A stretch of 64,000 nt of DNA from Hsuehochloa calcarea (taxonomy: Eukaryota; Streptophyta; Magnoliopsida; Poales; Poaceae): assembly GCA_036346395.1 (NCBI GenBank), contig CM070603.1, positions 25,825,045 through 25,889,044 on the forward strand, written 5' to 3'. The position numbers were made by a program, and so were the translations under genes. Every line of letters starts with the position of its first letter. Within the stretch, counting starts at the first letter, position 1. This document shows positions 50,517 to 61,709 of this stretch, piece after piece. The notes beneath the pieces were generated by a model, which was not told where the DNA came from, ran no database searches, and worked only from the letters and a program-made list of their open reading frames with translations.

Positions 50517-50975
50517 ATGCCTCGTCTTCAGAGTTATGGAGAGCGCAAGGGAGGACTTGCCGCCGAGCTTTGGAAGTTGCTACAAGTACTTGGAGGGTTC
50601 GATCGTCCATTGTACCGTGGCAGTGCTTGGATTGTGAACGGCCGAGATCGTGGAGTGATCTGCCATTTGACCATCTACGCCAGGCAGAACACCAAGGCGA
50701 GTAAACCATTGAACATCTCAGCTCAAAGGAGTATTTGGATTGAAGCAATCCAGGAGTCTTCACGCCTTGCCATCCTGAGGATCTGCAACATCTACTCTCG
50801 AGAGCTTCGTGACACAGTTTTCCGTTATCATCCCCGCACTTCCGACGTGGATCTTGCTGCACGTTTTCCGTCTACAAAAGGAGAAGACAACGCCACCGTC
50901 GTGCATCTTGCCCAGTTCGCCGCTGCTCAGGAGGAATCGTTGGAGTTAGCCGCTACAGAGTGGAGGTACCTATGA
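50517..50975 (+). CDS. Extra ORF between primer site and gag
   Basis: An open 152-residue frame starts MPRLQSYGERKGGLAAELWK and contains GGFDRPLYRGSAWIVNGRDR, then a Leu/Arg-rich helix (ILRICNIYSRELRDTVFRYH). It is not gag: the zinc knuckle and gag proper come 1-2 kb later. It is followed by non-coding sequence (51240-51440) that looks like a transcript end. Element 2 carries the same ORF in broken form at about 61150-61550 on the minus strand, so the ORF predates both insertions. The family is unknown to me; it could be a captured host sequence or an accessory retroelement protein. Confidence 0.5.
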   Translation: MPRLQSYGERKGGLAAELWKLLQVLGGFDRPLYRGSAWIVNGRDRGVICHLTIYARQNTKASKPLNISAQRSIWIEAIQESSRLAILRICNIYSRELRDTVFRYHPRTSDVDLAARFPSTKGEDNATVVHLAQFAAAQEESLELAATEWRYL

Positions 50976-51499
50976 GACTCTTCGAGAGTCAAGAAAGGAT
51001 CGCCATATTAGAAGAAACTCTTTATGGACGACACGAAGAAGACATCAAGAGGAAGACCTGTAAGAAGCTAATGGACCTTTGAACAAGAAGAGCCCGCAGA
51101 GGCGTGAGAATCCAAGAAGACTTTGCACGTGGACACTGCTCCTATTGCACCATCCCCGGACATCGGGATCGGTTTGCAAGGATGCCACTCACTTTCGAGT
51201 CTACAAAGAAAGGGAGCACCGTCAAGGTCAAGTGAGGCTATTTGATTGAGTAGTCTGTCGCGTTGTTTGAGCTTAGCCGCTTTATGTCTTGAGTCGCCCT
51301 TTAGGCGGTAGTTTTGTGTGCTTAAGTTCGTCCTTATTTTTGTGTGCAAGTATGAGCCGCAAAGGCCCTTAGGCATTTGTTGCAAGCCATACTATTATCT
51401 TAATCAATATAAGAGTTTCATTGAGCTTTCTTAAAATATGTTGTTGGGTTTTACCTACCCCGCTTAGTTCTACAACTTATCTCGTGCTTGCTACCTTAT

Positions 51500-52740
51500 C
51501 TAACCCTTAGAGATTCACCAGATGGTTCGACTCGTCAAGTCTGCGCAAGTGGTTACGATACTCGATGATCGTAAGGACGGAGCAAATCCCGGAGAAGCGG
51601 TTCCACCACAAGCACCGGCTCGGTTGATCTGCAGAATTTTGGAGCATTCATGATACTCAAACCCGGTGATGTACACCATGATGAACCAGATGCAAAGCTA
51701 TGAATAATCGTAACAACAACAATCAAGATCACAATGGAGCCCCGCTTGCTCATGGTCACAATGGATCATCCAAGTTGGCGGAGTTTATGAGGACCCGTCC
51801 ACCGACCTTTTCTGGGCATGTCTCACCAGTAGAAGCTGATGATTGGCTTCGTGTCATTGAGAGGAAGCTGCTGATCACTCAATGCAGCGATCATGAAAAG
51901 TTCTCGACGCTCTCACCGATGGAAGGCATTGCCACAATGGTGGGAAAACTTCGCGGCGCATGGAACGCCACAAGATATTACTTGGGAAGAGTTCACAACC
52001 GCTCGCCCGAGATCATGTACGGAAGGAATTATGGATCCAAGAAGGATGAATTCGTGCTCTAAAGCAAGGAGGAATGTCGCTGATCGATTACCTCAACAAG
52101 TTCTCTCAACTTGCTCGATATGTCGCAGAAGATGTCGCCACTGACAAGGCTCGTTAGAGTCGTTTTCTGAAAGGATTGAACACTGGACTTCAAGTCAACT
52201 TGATCGCCCACACCTTTCCTGATTTTCAAGAGTTGATCAACAAGGCTTTGATTCTAGAGGATAAGCGTAAGGAATTGGAAGATCATCGTAAGCGCAGAAT
52301 GGCTCAGCAAGGAAGTCACCAACCCCAGCTAAGGGCAAGAATGATTCCACCGCAGCTTTAGCCGTTTTCCACCACGAGTGCGCGGACCACCGCACCAACT
52401 TCAACACTCGCCCGATTGCTCGTAACTTTCGCAACCTCGCACTCAACAACCCAATCCAGTAAGCAACCCACAGAATACAACCAGAGTTTGCTTTACCTGG
52501 TCGTCGGCCAGGGCATTTCGCCAACCGATGTCCGCAAATGGGACTATCACTCCAGTACGCTTCAACCTTGGGAACACACCAGCCAAGACACCAGTACAAG
52601 GCAACCATCAAGGAACTTCTCAAGCTACCGGTCAATCCGGAGGAGCACCGCCATCGATGAGTCAGAGGCCGTGTCAACCACGTCACTCTGGAAGGAGCCC
52701 AAGAAGCACCTGACGTTGTACTGGGTAAGTTCCTAGTAAA
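51500..52740 (+). pseudogene. gag region of chromovirus 1
   Basis: Shifting frames show FMRTRPPTFSGHVSPVEADD (about 51786), LARYVAEDVATDKAR, FPDFQELINKALILEDKRKE (52217) and the end of a CCHC zinc knuckle, RPGHFANRCPQMG (about 52510). This is the usual order of a chromovirus gag. Several one- or two-base shifts and a TAG stop (52156) break it. Some shifts are absent from the matching stretch of element 2. Confidence 0.8.
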
Positions 52741-52859
52741 TTCGACTGCATCGATTCTGCTTTGATTCGAGCTTCGCATTCGCTTGTTTCGGAATTTTGC
52801 AACTAAGAACAAATTGGAAGTTATGCATCTTAAGCATACTCTGTTAGTCCAATCGCTGG

Positions 52860-54575
52860 AGGCGAGCTAAGTTCTAAAGTTGGATGTTTAGGAGCTAGGC
52901 TACTCATAGCTGGAGTTGAGTTTCTAGCCAACCTAATAGTTCTAGACACTCAGACCATCGATGTCATCCTTGGTATGGATTGGTTATCCAAACATAAAGC
53001 AGTGCTAGATTGTGGCCGAAGAGCCGTGACAATTGAGGATACCACAGAAAGAAAGTAGAATTTCTAGCCACCTCGATGCGTGATGGACATTTGGTAGTCA
53101 ATATGCGAAGATGCGGTTTCTTTGGAAGACGTACACGTAGTCGAGATTACCCGGGCGTATTTCGGAAGAATTACGGGAATGCCACCGACCGTGACATTGA
53201 GTTTGTCATCGATCTAGTGCCGGAACGGCACCAATTTCAAGAGACCCTATCGGATGCCAATGATGAACTTGTGGAAATGAAGAAGCGGATAGAAGAACTC
53301 TTTGGAGAAAGGTTTTGTAAGACCTAGTTCGTGCGCCATGGGGAGCACCGCTTTTGTTCGTCAAGAAGAAAGATGGAAGTATGAGAATGTGTATCGATTA
53401 TCGTTCTCAACGAAGTCACCATCAAGAACAAGTACCCATTGGCCGAGAATAGATGATTTGTTCGACCGGATGAAAGGAGCCGAGTATTCTCCAAGATCGA
53501 CCTCACGATCGAGGTTATCATCGATTAAAGATTTGTCCTAAGGATGTACCAAAGACCGCTTTCTCAACCCGGTATGGACATTATGAATTTTTAGTCATGT
53601 CTTTTGGATTGACTAATGCCCCTGCCTACTTCATGAACATGATGAACAAAGTATTCATGGAATATTTGGATAAGTTCGTGGTAGTATTCATTGATGATAT
53701 TTTGGTATACTCAAAGTCGGAAGAAGAACATACTGAGACATTTGAGATTAATCCTAGAAAGCTCGTGAGAACATCGGTTGTATGCCAAGTTCAGCAAGTG
53801 TGACTTTTGGAAGAAGAAAGTTGATTTTCTCGGTCATGTGATGACAAATAGAAGGAGTAGCAATTGACCGGGAAGGTTAAAGTCAGAATGAATTGGGAGC
53901 AGCCCAAGACGGTTACTCAAATTCGTAGTTTCTTGGGAATGGCAGGATACTATCGTCGTTTCATTGAAGGGTTCTCAACGATTGCTAAGCCTCTTACGCA
54001 ATTATTGAAGAAAGAGAAGAAGTACATTTGGACCCGACTTGTGAAGAAAGTTTTCAAGAATTGAAGAAGCGTCGACTTCACCCGATGCTAGTTTTGCTTG
54101 GATATTAGTAAGGATTTTGATATCTCTCCGTGATGCTTCGCGTCAAGGATTAGGATGTGTCCTTATGCAAGAAGGAAGAGTCGTCGCTTATGCGTCAAAG
54201 GCAATTAAGGCCTCATGAAGAGAACTATCCTACCCATGACTTGGAATTAGCCGCCAGAGTGCATGCTTTGAAGATTTAAGCGTCATTATCTCATCGGTAA
54301 TCATTGTGAAGTCTACACAGATCATAAGAGCACGAAGTACATATTCACTCGACCGATTTGAACATGAGACAGAGAAGATGGTTGGAATTAATAAAGGATT
54401 ATAATCTTGGAATCCATTACCATCCTGGTAAGGCCAATGTAATTGCAGATGCACTTTGAGTCGCAAGAGCTACCGCAATGCTCGGAAGCAAAAGAGTTGT
54501 GTTCGAACTTGGGAGGAATTCCGGTTGCTACAAACTAGAAGTTGTTCCTAAGGATTTGTGGCCAATTTGAAGTAT
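52860..54575 (+). pseudogene. pol region of chromovirus 1 (protease, RT, RNase H)
   Basis: Protease-type text (VILGMDWLSKHKAVLDC, about 52964) is followed by reverse transcriptase text: VMSFGLTNAPAYFMNMMNK (about 53596), the catalytic box FIDDILVYS (53689) and FLGMAGYYRRFIEGF (53931). RNase H remnants follow to about 54470 (HYHPGKANVIADAL). Frames shift repeatedly, so no continuous polyprotein can be read. The text ends in the linker before integrase, at the junction with element 2. Confidence 0.8.
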
Positions 54576-54580
54576 GCGGT

Positions 54581-57500
54581 TGTCGGGACCCAAATATGCA
54601 AATCTGGACCCTCTGTATTCGCACTAGTCCAGATCACGCTAGTGCACACAAGATATCAACATTGATGAAATATCACATCCATACAACGAATATAAGAATA
54701 AACGAGTACATTTAAATAACAAATAACTGTTGGGACCTTATGGTCGAGTGTTACATTTATTAAGCCATGCAAGGCTGACAATAAAGAAATAAACTGCAAT
54801 GAAACGAAATAAACTCCGGTGGCTCCCATCAATTTACCACGAAAACCGATCGATCAAGACCCTAACGTTCAACCTTCAGAGAACTCTTCTTCAAAAGCAA
54901 AGCACGACTCCTCCACTACATTGATTTGTTTAGCAAGAGTGAGTACACACCGTACTCGCAAGTCATACCACGTAATGCATTTATACATGATGGCTTATTC
55001 CAAAGGAATGGCTTCTGTGGTTATTTTGCAGAAATGCAACATTTGCAATTGAATACAAATAATAGATTGAAAGCGTAATTCAAAACAAATAGACAATAAT
55101 AAGTTAACAATTGATTTCACAAAACACACAGTCTAATCAAGTTCTTTCACACAATGAACAAGTTATCTCACACAAATGACCCTTCCCATTTGTTTTATGA
55201 AAATCTACCCTCGTGTGAAATTCAGAGCATGTCCATAACCGAGGACGCGGCTATTCGAATAGATTGATTTAAACACTCTGCAGAGGTTGTACACTTTACC
55301 CACACGATGAAACCAACCGGATCGAGTTGATCACAACAAAACCTTTCGTAGACTTCATCTCAAACAATGACACTCTGGTGTGCTTTATCGCCGTCAATTT
55401 GTACACACGTTCTTGGAACGACACACACCATTGGGCGAGGATGCAATGAACTCGTCCGCGATGTGACATATCACACCTCCAAATTTCATCACATAGCTTA
55501 AATACAACCCGAGTGGTCAATGTTAAGACTCCATAACTTACTAAGTCAGCCCACCCATACTAGGCATGTGGTCGTGCAGAAGGCCCAGCCAATGGCGCAC
55601 AAAGTTAAGTCCTTAATTGACTAAGGCAAGACTTCGCTTTTACCCAAATCACAAAGTTTAATAAGCACACACCTCCACCATTCACACGTAATCCACCACT
55701 TGCCTCGGTCTAAATCTTTTCCCACCTCGCTGATTAAGTGCAACACATGCCATCAACGAGTAATAGCACACAACACACACAGATTCATCACACGCCCATA
55801 ATCACTTAGTCAAATTTATAATTGCAACTCTCACATGAAATGATGACTCGTGGCATGGCTAAGCGCCTAATCGTATCTAACCAACCCACGTTGGTGCTAC
55901 AATAATACCAACTAGTTATTAATCAACCTAGGGTGACAAAAGATCATGGCATACAATAGACAAGGTGGCATAACAATTTGGATTTAATAACTACACCCAA
56001 AAGCATTTAAATAAATACTTGAAATAGAATGCAATACATTGAAACAAAGTATTTTGAAAATCTGGTTCAAAATGATCAAAGGTATAACTTGCCTTGGAAT
56101 AGATCTAGATATTGGTCTTGGTCTTGAGGTGCTCCTTTTCCGCAAAATTCCCAAGTATCGACGCCTACTCGCAAACGAGACAAAAGAAATAAAACAAATA
56201 AATAACAGAGGCAAAACAAACTCCAAAAATTAAATAAAATTCACCATTAAATAGATCTTAATTTTATATGAATTTACAAATTTGAATGGGCTCAATTGGA
56301 CTTCGGGTGCAAAAGATATGGGCTTTGGAAGATTGGAAAATCAAATAAACCCTAATTTGGATTTTCTCGAATTTCCCGAATTAATTTTATAAAGGAAAAT
56401 CGAATTATTGCGCAATGCTTGCGTCAGCCGGGAAAAAGGATTTAATTAAAATCCGTACTGACAGGTGGGGCCCACCCGTCAGTCTCTGGGCTCACGGTGA
56501 ATTGGGTTCACCGAGCCACGGAGGTTTGGGTACGGTGGACTGAGCCACGCGGCGCTGACACGGGCACACGCAAGCGCCACCTCGGCTAGCGCAGCAGCCG
56601 TGGCTGCTGACCTGGCTGCCACGTCGGCCGGAGGGAAATCAGGGAAAGCGGAGGCCGGGTCCTCTCCGGCGACGGCGACGGCGGACGGCGGCAGACCGGC
56701 GGTGTGAGTAGCAAATGGGTTCTGGAGATAATGGCCCGGGCTGGGGTTAGCGGCGGGGCTTGAGAGGCGCCGACTCACCAACAAGCGGCGAAGAAGGCGG
56801 GCGGCGGCGGATTTAACTCCCGTTGTCGGACGAGGCGGTAACGGCGAAGGAGGCGCCCCGGCGAAGCGCGACGGTGGCGATGAAGCCCGTGTTATTGCGC
56901 ACCGGAGGCGGTGGTTGCACGCCAACTGAGCTCTGAGACTCAGCGGAAGCGCGGTGGTGACGAGTTGCGGCCGGCGATCGGTCTTCGGGGCAATGCGCGC
57001 AGAACGGAGACGAAGGAGCGGTTTGGGAAGTTGGGGTTCTGATGGAGAAAGGAGAGGCGAAGAGATTGGGGCTCGGGGCTTTTATAGCCGAGGACGCGAG
57101 TCCGAGCGGAACGCAATGCGGGCGAAGAAGGCGGAGGCGGTAGCGCGAGAAGAGTCCGTGGAGCAGCGACGCCGACGCTGCATCGGCGGGCCCACCACCA
57201 ATGAGCGAGGAAGAAGCGCGGGCGAGCGAGTCTGGCGTCGATTTCAATCCAGTGGTGAGCGAAGCGAGGCGAGGGCGGCTGCGATCGGCGGGAGGAGACA
57301 CGCGGCGTCCATCCGAGCGGGGAAGGCGGCGACGCGCGGGAGTGGGCCGAGGCGAGCTGGGCTGCGATGGAATAGTGTTGGGCTTCGGCCCAACACTGTT
57401 CCGAAGGGTTTTTCTTTTGATTTTTCTTTTAAATAAATCCAGAAAATACAAATGGCTAATAGAAAATAGCAAATGACTTTGGAAAAATTCCAGAAAATTA

Positions 57501-57701
57501 TATAAAATATATCCAAGCATATAGAATCTAAATAAAATAATTTTGACAATGGTTGATATTGGGATTAAGCACATTAAATCAATTTGTCTTTAAAGTCCAT
57601 ATTAAGCTTTTTAAATTAATATTCAAATAAATTCAAATGGTGAATTTTCTTACTACCACTATTTAAAAGATTTTTAAAACTCTGAAAATTGGGATGTTAC
57701 A
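54581..57701 (-). repeat. 3' LTR of chromovirus 2
   Basis: It is the reverse complement of the LTR type at 47174-50301, 3121 bp, ending TGTCGGGACC on + and starting TGTAACATCCCAAT on -. A TATAAAAG box lies at 57086-57079 on the minus strand. It differs from the other LTR copies mainly by small indels. Confidence 0.9.
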
Positions 57702-57703
57702 AA

Positions 57704-57713
57704 CCTCCCCCCC
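57704..57713 (-). promoter_or_regulatory. Polypurine tract of chromovirus 2
   Basis: The minus strand reads AAGGGGGGGGAGG just before the LTR start, the usual plus-strand primer site of LTR retroelements. Confidence 0.8.
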
Positions 57714-57769
57714 TTAAACGAATCTCGTCCCCGAGATTCCGGCTAGCTAGAGAAAAGGCTAGGGAACTC

Positions 57770-58220
57770 GGCTTTCAACTCTTCTTCACGTTCCCACGTT
57801 GCTTCTCCTTCTGAGTGGTTACTCCACTGGACTTTGCAGAAACGAACGGTCTTGCTTCTGGTGCGGCGCTCTGCGACATCCAAAATCTCGACAGTCGCTC
57901 TTTATACGTGAGATCTTCCTTCGATTCAATTGACTCCAACGGTGCGCTCTTCCGGCACACGAAGACACTTCTTCACCTGAGAGACATGAAAGACATCATG
58001 CACTCCTGCTAACGACTTTGGTAGCTCAAGCGATGCACGCAACTTCTCCACTGTTCCAAAACCTTGAATGGACCCACATACCTTGGAGCAAGCTTCCCTT
58101 TTGTGTGGAATCTCTTAACACCTCGAGCGAGTAACTCAAGATACACAAAATCCTCTGGTTCAAAGTCGAGGTCACGGCGACGATTATCGGCATAACTCTT
58201 TTGCTCGGATCGGGCTATCT
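57770..58220 (-). pseudogene. Integrase C-terminus and chromodomain of chromovirus 2
   Basis: The minus-strand frames show VGPFKVLE (GPF/Y module), HDVFHVSQVKKCL, and then VQWSNHSEGEATWEREEEL, the core of a C-terminal chromodomain. The chromodomain places the family with the Tekay/Del chromoviruses. The text changes frame and has stops, so it is not continuous with the integrase core at 58221. Confidence 0.75.
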
Positions 58221-59051
58221 TTAACCTCTCTCGATCATAGCAACTTGTTCTTCGACTTCTGAATAATATCGCCCGAACACTACACGTTCAAATTGTGTCT
58301 CGACCAATTCAACGGAGTTCTGCGAGGCGCCGCATCTGAGCTTCAAATGGTGACATCGCAAACCGGCTTGATAACTGTTGTTGTACGAGAATTCTGCATA
58401 CGGCAAACTTTTATCCCAACTGGTAGCATTAGCTAAGGCACAGGCTCTCAACATATCTTCTAATATCTGATTGACTCTTTCAGTCTGTCCATCTGTCTGT
58501 GGATGATAAGCAGTACTAAAATTCAGATGAGTTCCCAGGGCTTCATGTAGACTTTGCCAAAAACGAGAGGTGAATTGAGATCCTCGATCTGACACTATCT
58601 TCTTAGGCACACCGTGCAGACTGACGATTTTTGACATATACAATTCCGCCAAGCGGTCTCCTGAGTAAGTGGTCTTAACTGGTAAGAAATGGGCAACCTT
58701 AGTTAAACGATCCACTATTACCCAAATCGAATCATAACCTGATTGAGTCTTGGGTAAACCGGTAATGAAATCCATACCGATCTCTTCCCACTTCCATTCT
58801 GGTATCTTCAGCGGTTGTAGCAAACCTGCTGGTCTCTGATGCTCTGCCTTTACTTTCTGACACACGTCGCATAAAGCAACGAACTCTGCAACGTCTCGCT
58901 TTAAGTTTGGCCACCAAAACTTACTCTTAACATCCTGATACATCTTAGTACTTCCAGGGTGAATCGAATACTTAGAGTCATGGGCTTCCTTCAGAATCAG
59001 CTGTCTTAATCCATCCATATCTGGCACACAGATACGTCCATTGATCCACAA
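58221..59051 (-). CDS. Integrase core of chromovirus 2
   Basis: An open frame of 276 residues. It starts with the HHCC zinc-binding region (HDSKYSIHPGSTKMYQ, then LCDVCQKVK) and continues into the DDE core: MDFITGLPKTQSGYDSIWV with the first Asp, VSDRGSQFTSRFW with the second, and PQTDGQTERVNQ with the Glu. Enzymes of this family insert retroelement cDNA into chromosomes. The frame is open across both domains, but upstream it joins protease-end sequence directly, with no reverse transcriptase, so it is part of an internally deleted polyprotein. Confidence 0.8.
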   Translation of the reverse strand: MWINGRICVPDMDGLRQLILKEAHDSKYSIHPGSTKMYQDVKSKFWWPNLKRDVAEFVALCDVCQKVKAEHQRPAGLLQPLKIPEWKWEEIGMDFITGLPKTQSGYDSIWVIVDRLTKVAHFLPVKTTYSGDRLAELYMSKIVSLHGVPKKIVSDRGSQFTSRFWQSLHEALGTHLNFSTAYHPQTDGQTERVNQILEDMLRACALANATSWDKSLPYAEFSYNNSYQAGLRCHHLKLRCGASQNSVELVETQFERVVFGRYYSEVEEQVAMIERG

Positions 59052-59279
59052 TATATCCTGATCATCTATGGTCTGAGTGTCTAGAACTATTAGGTTGGCT
59101 AGAAACTCAACTCCAGCTATGAGTAGCCTAGCTCCTAAACATCCAACTTTAGAACTTAGCTCTGCTCGGTATCGACTAACAGAGTATGCTTAAGATGCAT
59201 AACTTCCAATTTGTTCTTAGTTGCAAAAATTCCGAAACAAGCGAATCGAAGCTCGAATCAAATGTAATCGATCACGGTC

Positions 59280-60540
59280 TTGAATTTACTAGGAACTTAC
59301 CCGAAGATAACGTCGGGTGCTTCTTGAGCTCCTTCGAGTGGCGTGGTTGACACGACCTCGACCATCGATGGCGGTGCTCCTCCGGATTGACCGGTAGCTT
59401 GAGAAGTTCCTTGATGGTTGCCTTGTATGGCGTCTTGGTGGTGTATTCCCAAGGTTGAAGCGTCTTTGGGTGATAGTCCCATTCTGCGGACATCGGTTGG
59501 CGAAATGCCACGGCCGACGGGTAAAGCAAACTCGGTTGTATTACGTGGGTTGCTTCTTGGATTGGGGTTGATAGTGCGGGTTGCGGAAATTACGAGCAAG
59601 CGGGCGAGGTGCCGGTTGGTGCGGGTGGTCCGCGAGTGCGTGGTGGAAAACGGCTAAATCTACGGTGGAATCATTCTTGCCCTTAGGTGGGGTTGGTGAC
59701 TTCCTTCTTTGAGCCATTCTGCGCTTCGATGATCTTCCAATTCCTTACGCTTATCCTCTAGAATCAAAGCCTTGTTGATCAACTCTTGAAAATCGGGAAA
59801 GGTGTGGGCGATCAAGTTGACTTGAAGTCCAAAGTTCAATCCCTTGAAAACGACTACGACGAGCCTTGTCGGTGGCGACATCTTCTGACAGATATCGAGC
59901 AAGTTGAGAGAACTTGTTGAGGTAATCGATCATCGACAATCCTCCTTGCTTGAGAGCACGAATTCATCCTTCTTTAGATCCATGATTCCATCGGTACATG
60001 ATCTTCGGGCGAAAAGCGCTTGTGAACTCTTCCCAAGTAATATCTTGCGCGTTCCATGCACAGCACAAAAGTTTTCCCACCATTCGCGGCAATGCCTTCC
60101 ATCGATGAGAGGCGTCTGAGAACTTTTTCATGATCGCCGCATTGAGTGATCGCGCTTTCCTCTCAATAACACGAAGCCAATCATCGCCTTCTCTTGGTGA
60201 GACATGTCGAAAAGGTTGGTGGACGGGTCCTCATAAACTCCGCCAACTTGGATGATCCATTGTGACCATGAGCAACTGGGGCTCCATTGTGATGCTGATT
60301 GTTGTTGTTCTGATTATTCATAGCTTGCATCTGATTCATCATGGTGTACATCAGCTGGGTCTGAGCTGTCATGAATGCTCCAAAATTCTGCAGATCGACT
60401 GAAGGTGCTTGTGGTGGAATTGCTTCTCCGGGGATTTGCTCCGCCCTTCCGACAATCGAGTATCGTAACCACTTGCAGCAGCTTGACGAGTCTGAACCAT
60501 CTGGTGAATCTCCAAGGGTTAGATAAGGTAGCAAGCACGA
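59280..60540 (-). pseudogene. gag region of chromovirus 2
   Basis: The minus-strand frames repeat element 1 text: HNGSSKLAEFMRTRPPTFS (about 60225), FPDFQELINKALILEDKRKE (about 59800) and zinc-knuckle remnants near 59500. Shifts break it at places different from those in element 1. Confidence 0.8.
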
Positions 60541-61149
60541 GATAAGTTGTAGAACTAAGCGGGGTAGGTAAAACCCAACAACATATTTTAAGAAAGCTCA
60601 ACTGAAACTCTTATATTGATTAAGATAATAGTATGGCTTGCAACAAATGCCTAAGGGCCTTTGCGACTCATACTTGCACACAAAAATAAGGACGAACTTA
60701 AGCACACCAATCTACCGCCTAAAGGCGACTCAAGACATAAAAGCGGCTAAGCTCAAACAACGCGAGCAGACTACTCAATCAAATAGCCTCCGCAGCCTTG
60801 ACGGTGCTCCCTTTCTTTGTAGACTGAAAGTGAGCTGGCATCCTTGCAAACTGATCCTGATGTCCCGGGGATGGTGCAATAGGAGCAGTGTCCTCGTGCA
60901 GTCTTCTTTGGTTCTGCTTTGCCTCTGGGGCTCTTCTTGTTCAAGGTCCATTAGCTTCTTCTCAGGTCTTCCTCTTCAGTGTCTTCTTCGTGTCGTCCAT
61001 AAAGAGTTTCTTCTAATATGGCGATCCTTTCTTGACTCTCGAAGAGTCTCATAGGTACACTCCACTCTGAGCGGCTAACTCCAACGATTCCTCTGACGTG
61101 GCGAATCGGGCGAGATGCACGACGGTGGCGTTGTCTTCTCCTTCGTGAG

Positions 61150-61550
61150 ACGGAAAACGTGCGGCAAGATCCACGTCGGAGTGCGGGGATGATAACGGAA
61201 AATCGTGTCACGAAGCTCTCGAGTAGATGTTGCGCATCCTCGGGATGGCAAGGCGTGAAGACTCTGGATTGCTTCAATCCAAATACTCCTTCGAGTGAGA
61301 TGTTCAAGGGTTTACTCGCCTTGGTGTTACGCTGGCGTGAGAGCGGTCAAATGGCGATCACTCCACGATCTCGGCTGTTCACAATCCAAGCACGCCACGG
61401 TACAATGGACGATCGAACCCTCCAAGTACTTGTAGCAACTTCCAAAGCTCGGCAAGAAGTCCTCCTTGCGCTCTCCATAACTCAAGGCGAGGCATCCGCC
61501 GAGATGGACAAGGATATGAAAACAACTTTAAAACAGCGGGGAGAGAAAGA
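61150..61550 (-). pseudogene. Broken copy of the extra pre-gag ORF
   Basis: The minus strand carries LLAELWKLLQVLGGFDRPLY and neighbouring text matching 50517-50975, with shifts. It lies between the primer site and gag, as in element 1. Confidence 0.75.
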
Positions 61551-61692
61551 ATTTCAGCCATAGTTGAGTCAAGAGAGACATGAGATGAGTTAAGGAGTTC
61601 AATTAATCTTGCAAGTTAATTTTGCTTTAGAAAATAGTTTGGACTCACTAAGAACGGCCAATCTAGCTAAGGTCAAGACCTACAGTCAGTAT

Positions 61693-61705
61693 GGCTCTGA
61701 TACCA
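61693..61705 (-). promoter_or_regulatory. Primer binding site of chromovirus 2
   Basis: The minus strand reads TGGTATCAGAGCC four bases inside the LTR end at 61710, identical to the site in element 1. Confidence 0.9.
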
Positions 61706-61709
61706 CCTC

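Larger units (their letters stand above)
47174..54580 (+). mobile_element. Chromovirus 1 (Ty3/Gypsy, Tekay/Del-like), interrupted
   Basis: It has a 3128-bp 5' LTR, a tRNA-Met primer site, an extra ORF, then gag, protease, reverse transcriptase and RNase H text in order. At 54581 it stops where an inverted member of the same family begins; integrase and the 3' LTR would lie beyond the window. Five bases before the LTR are AGGCC, the expected target duplication. Confidence 0.85.

Noticed and set aside
56479..57574. Proline/alanine-rich frames on both strands
   Set aside because: Same reason: the GC-rich part of the inverted LTR.
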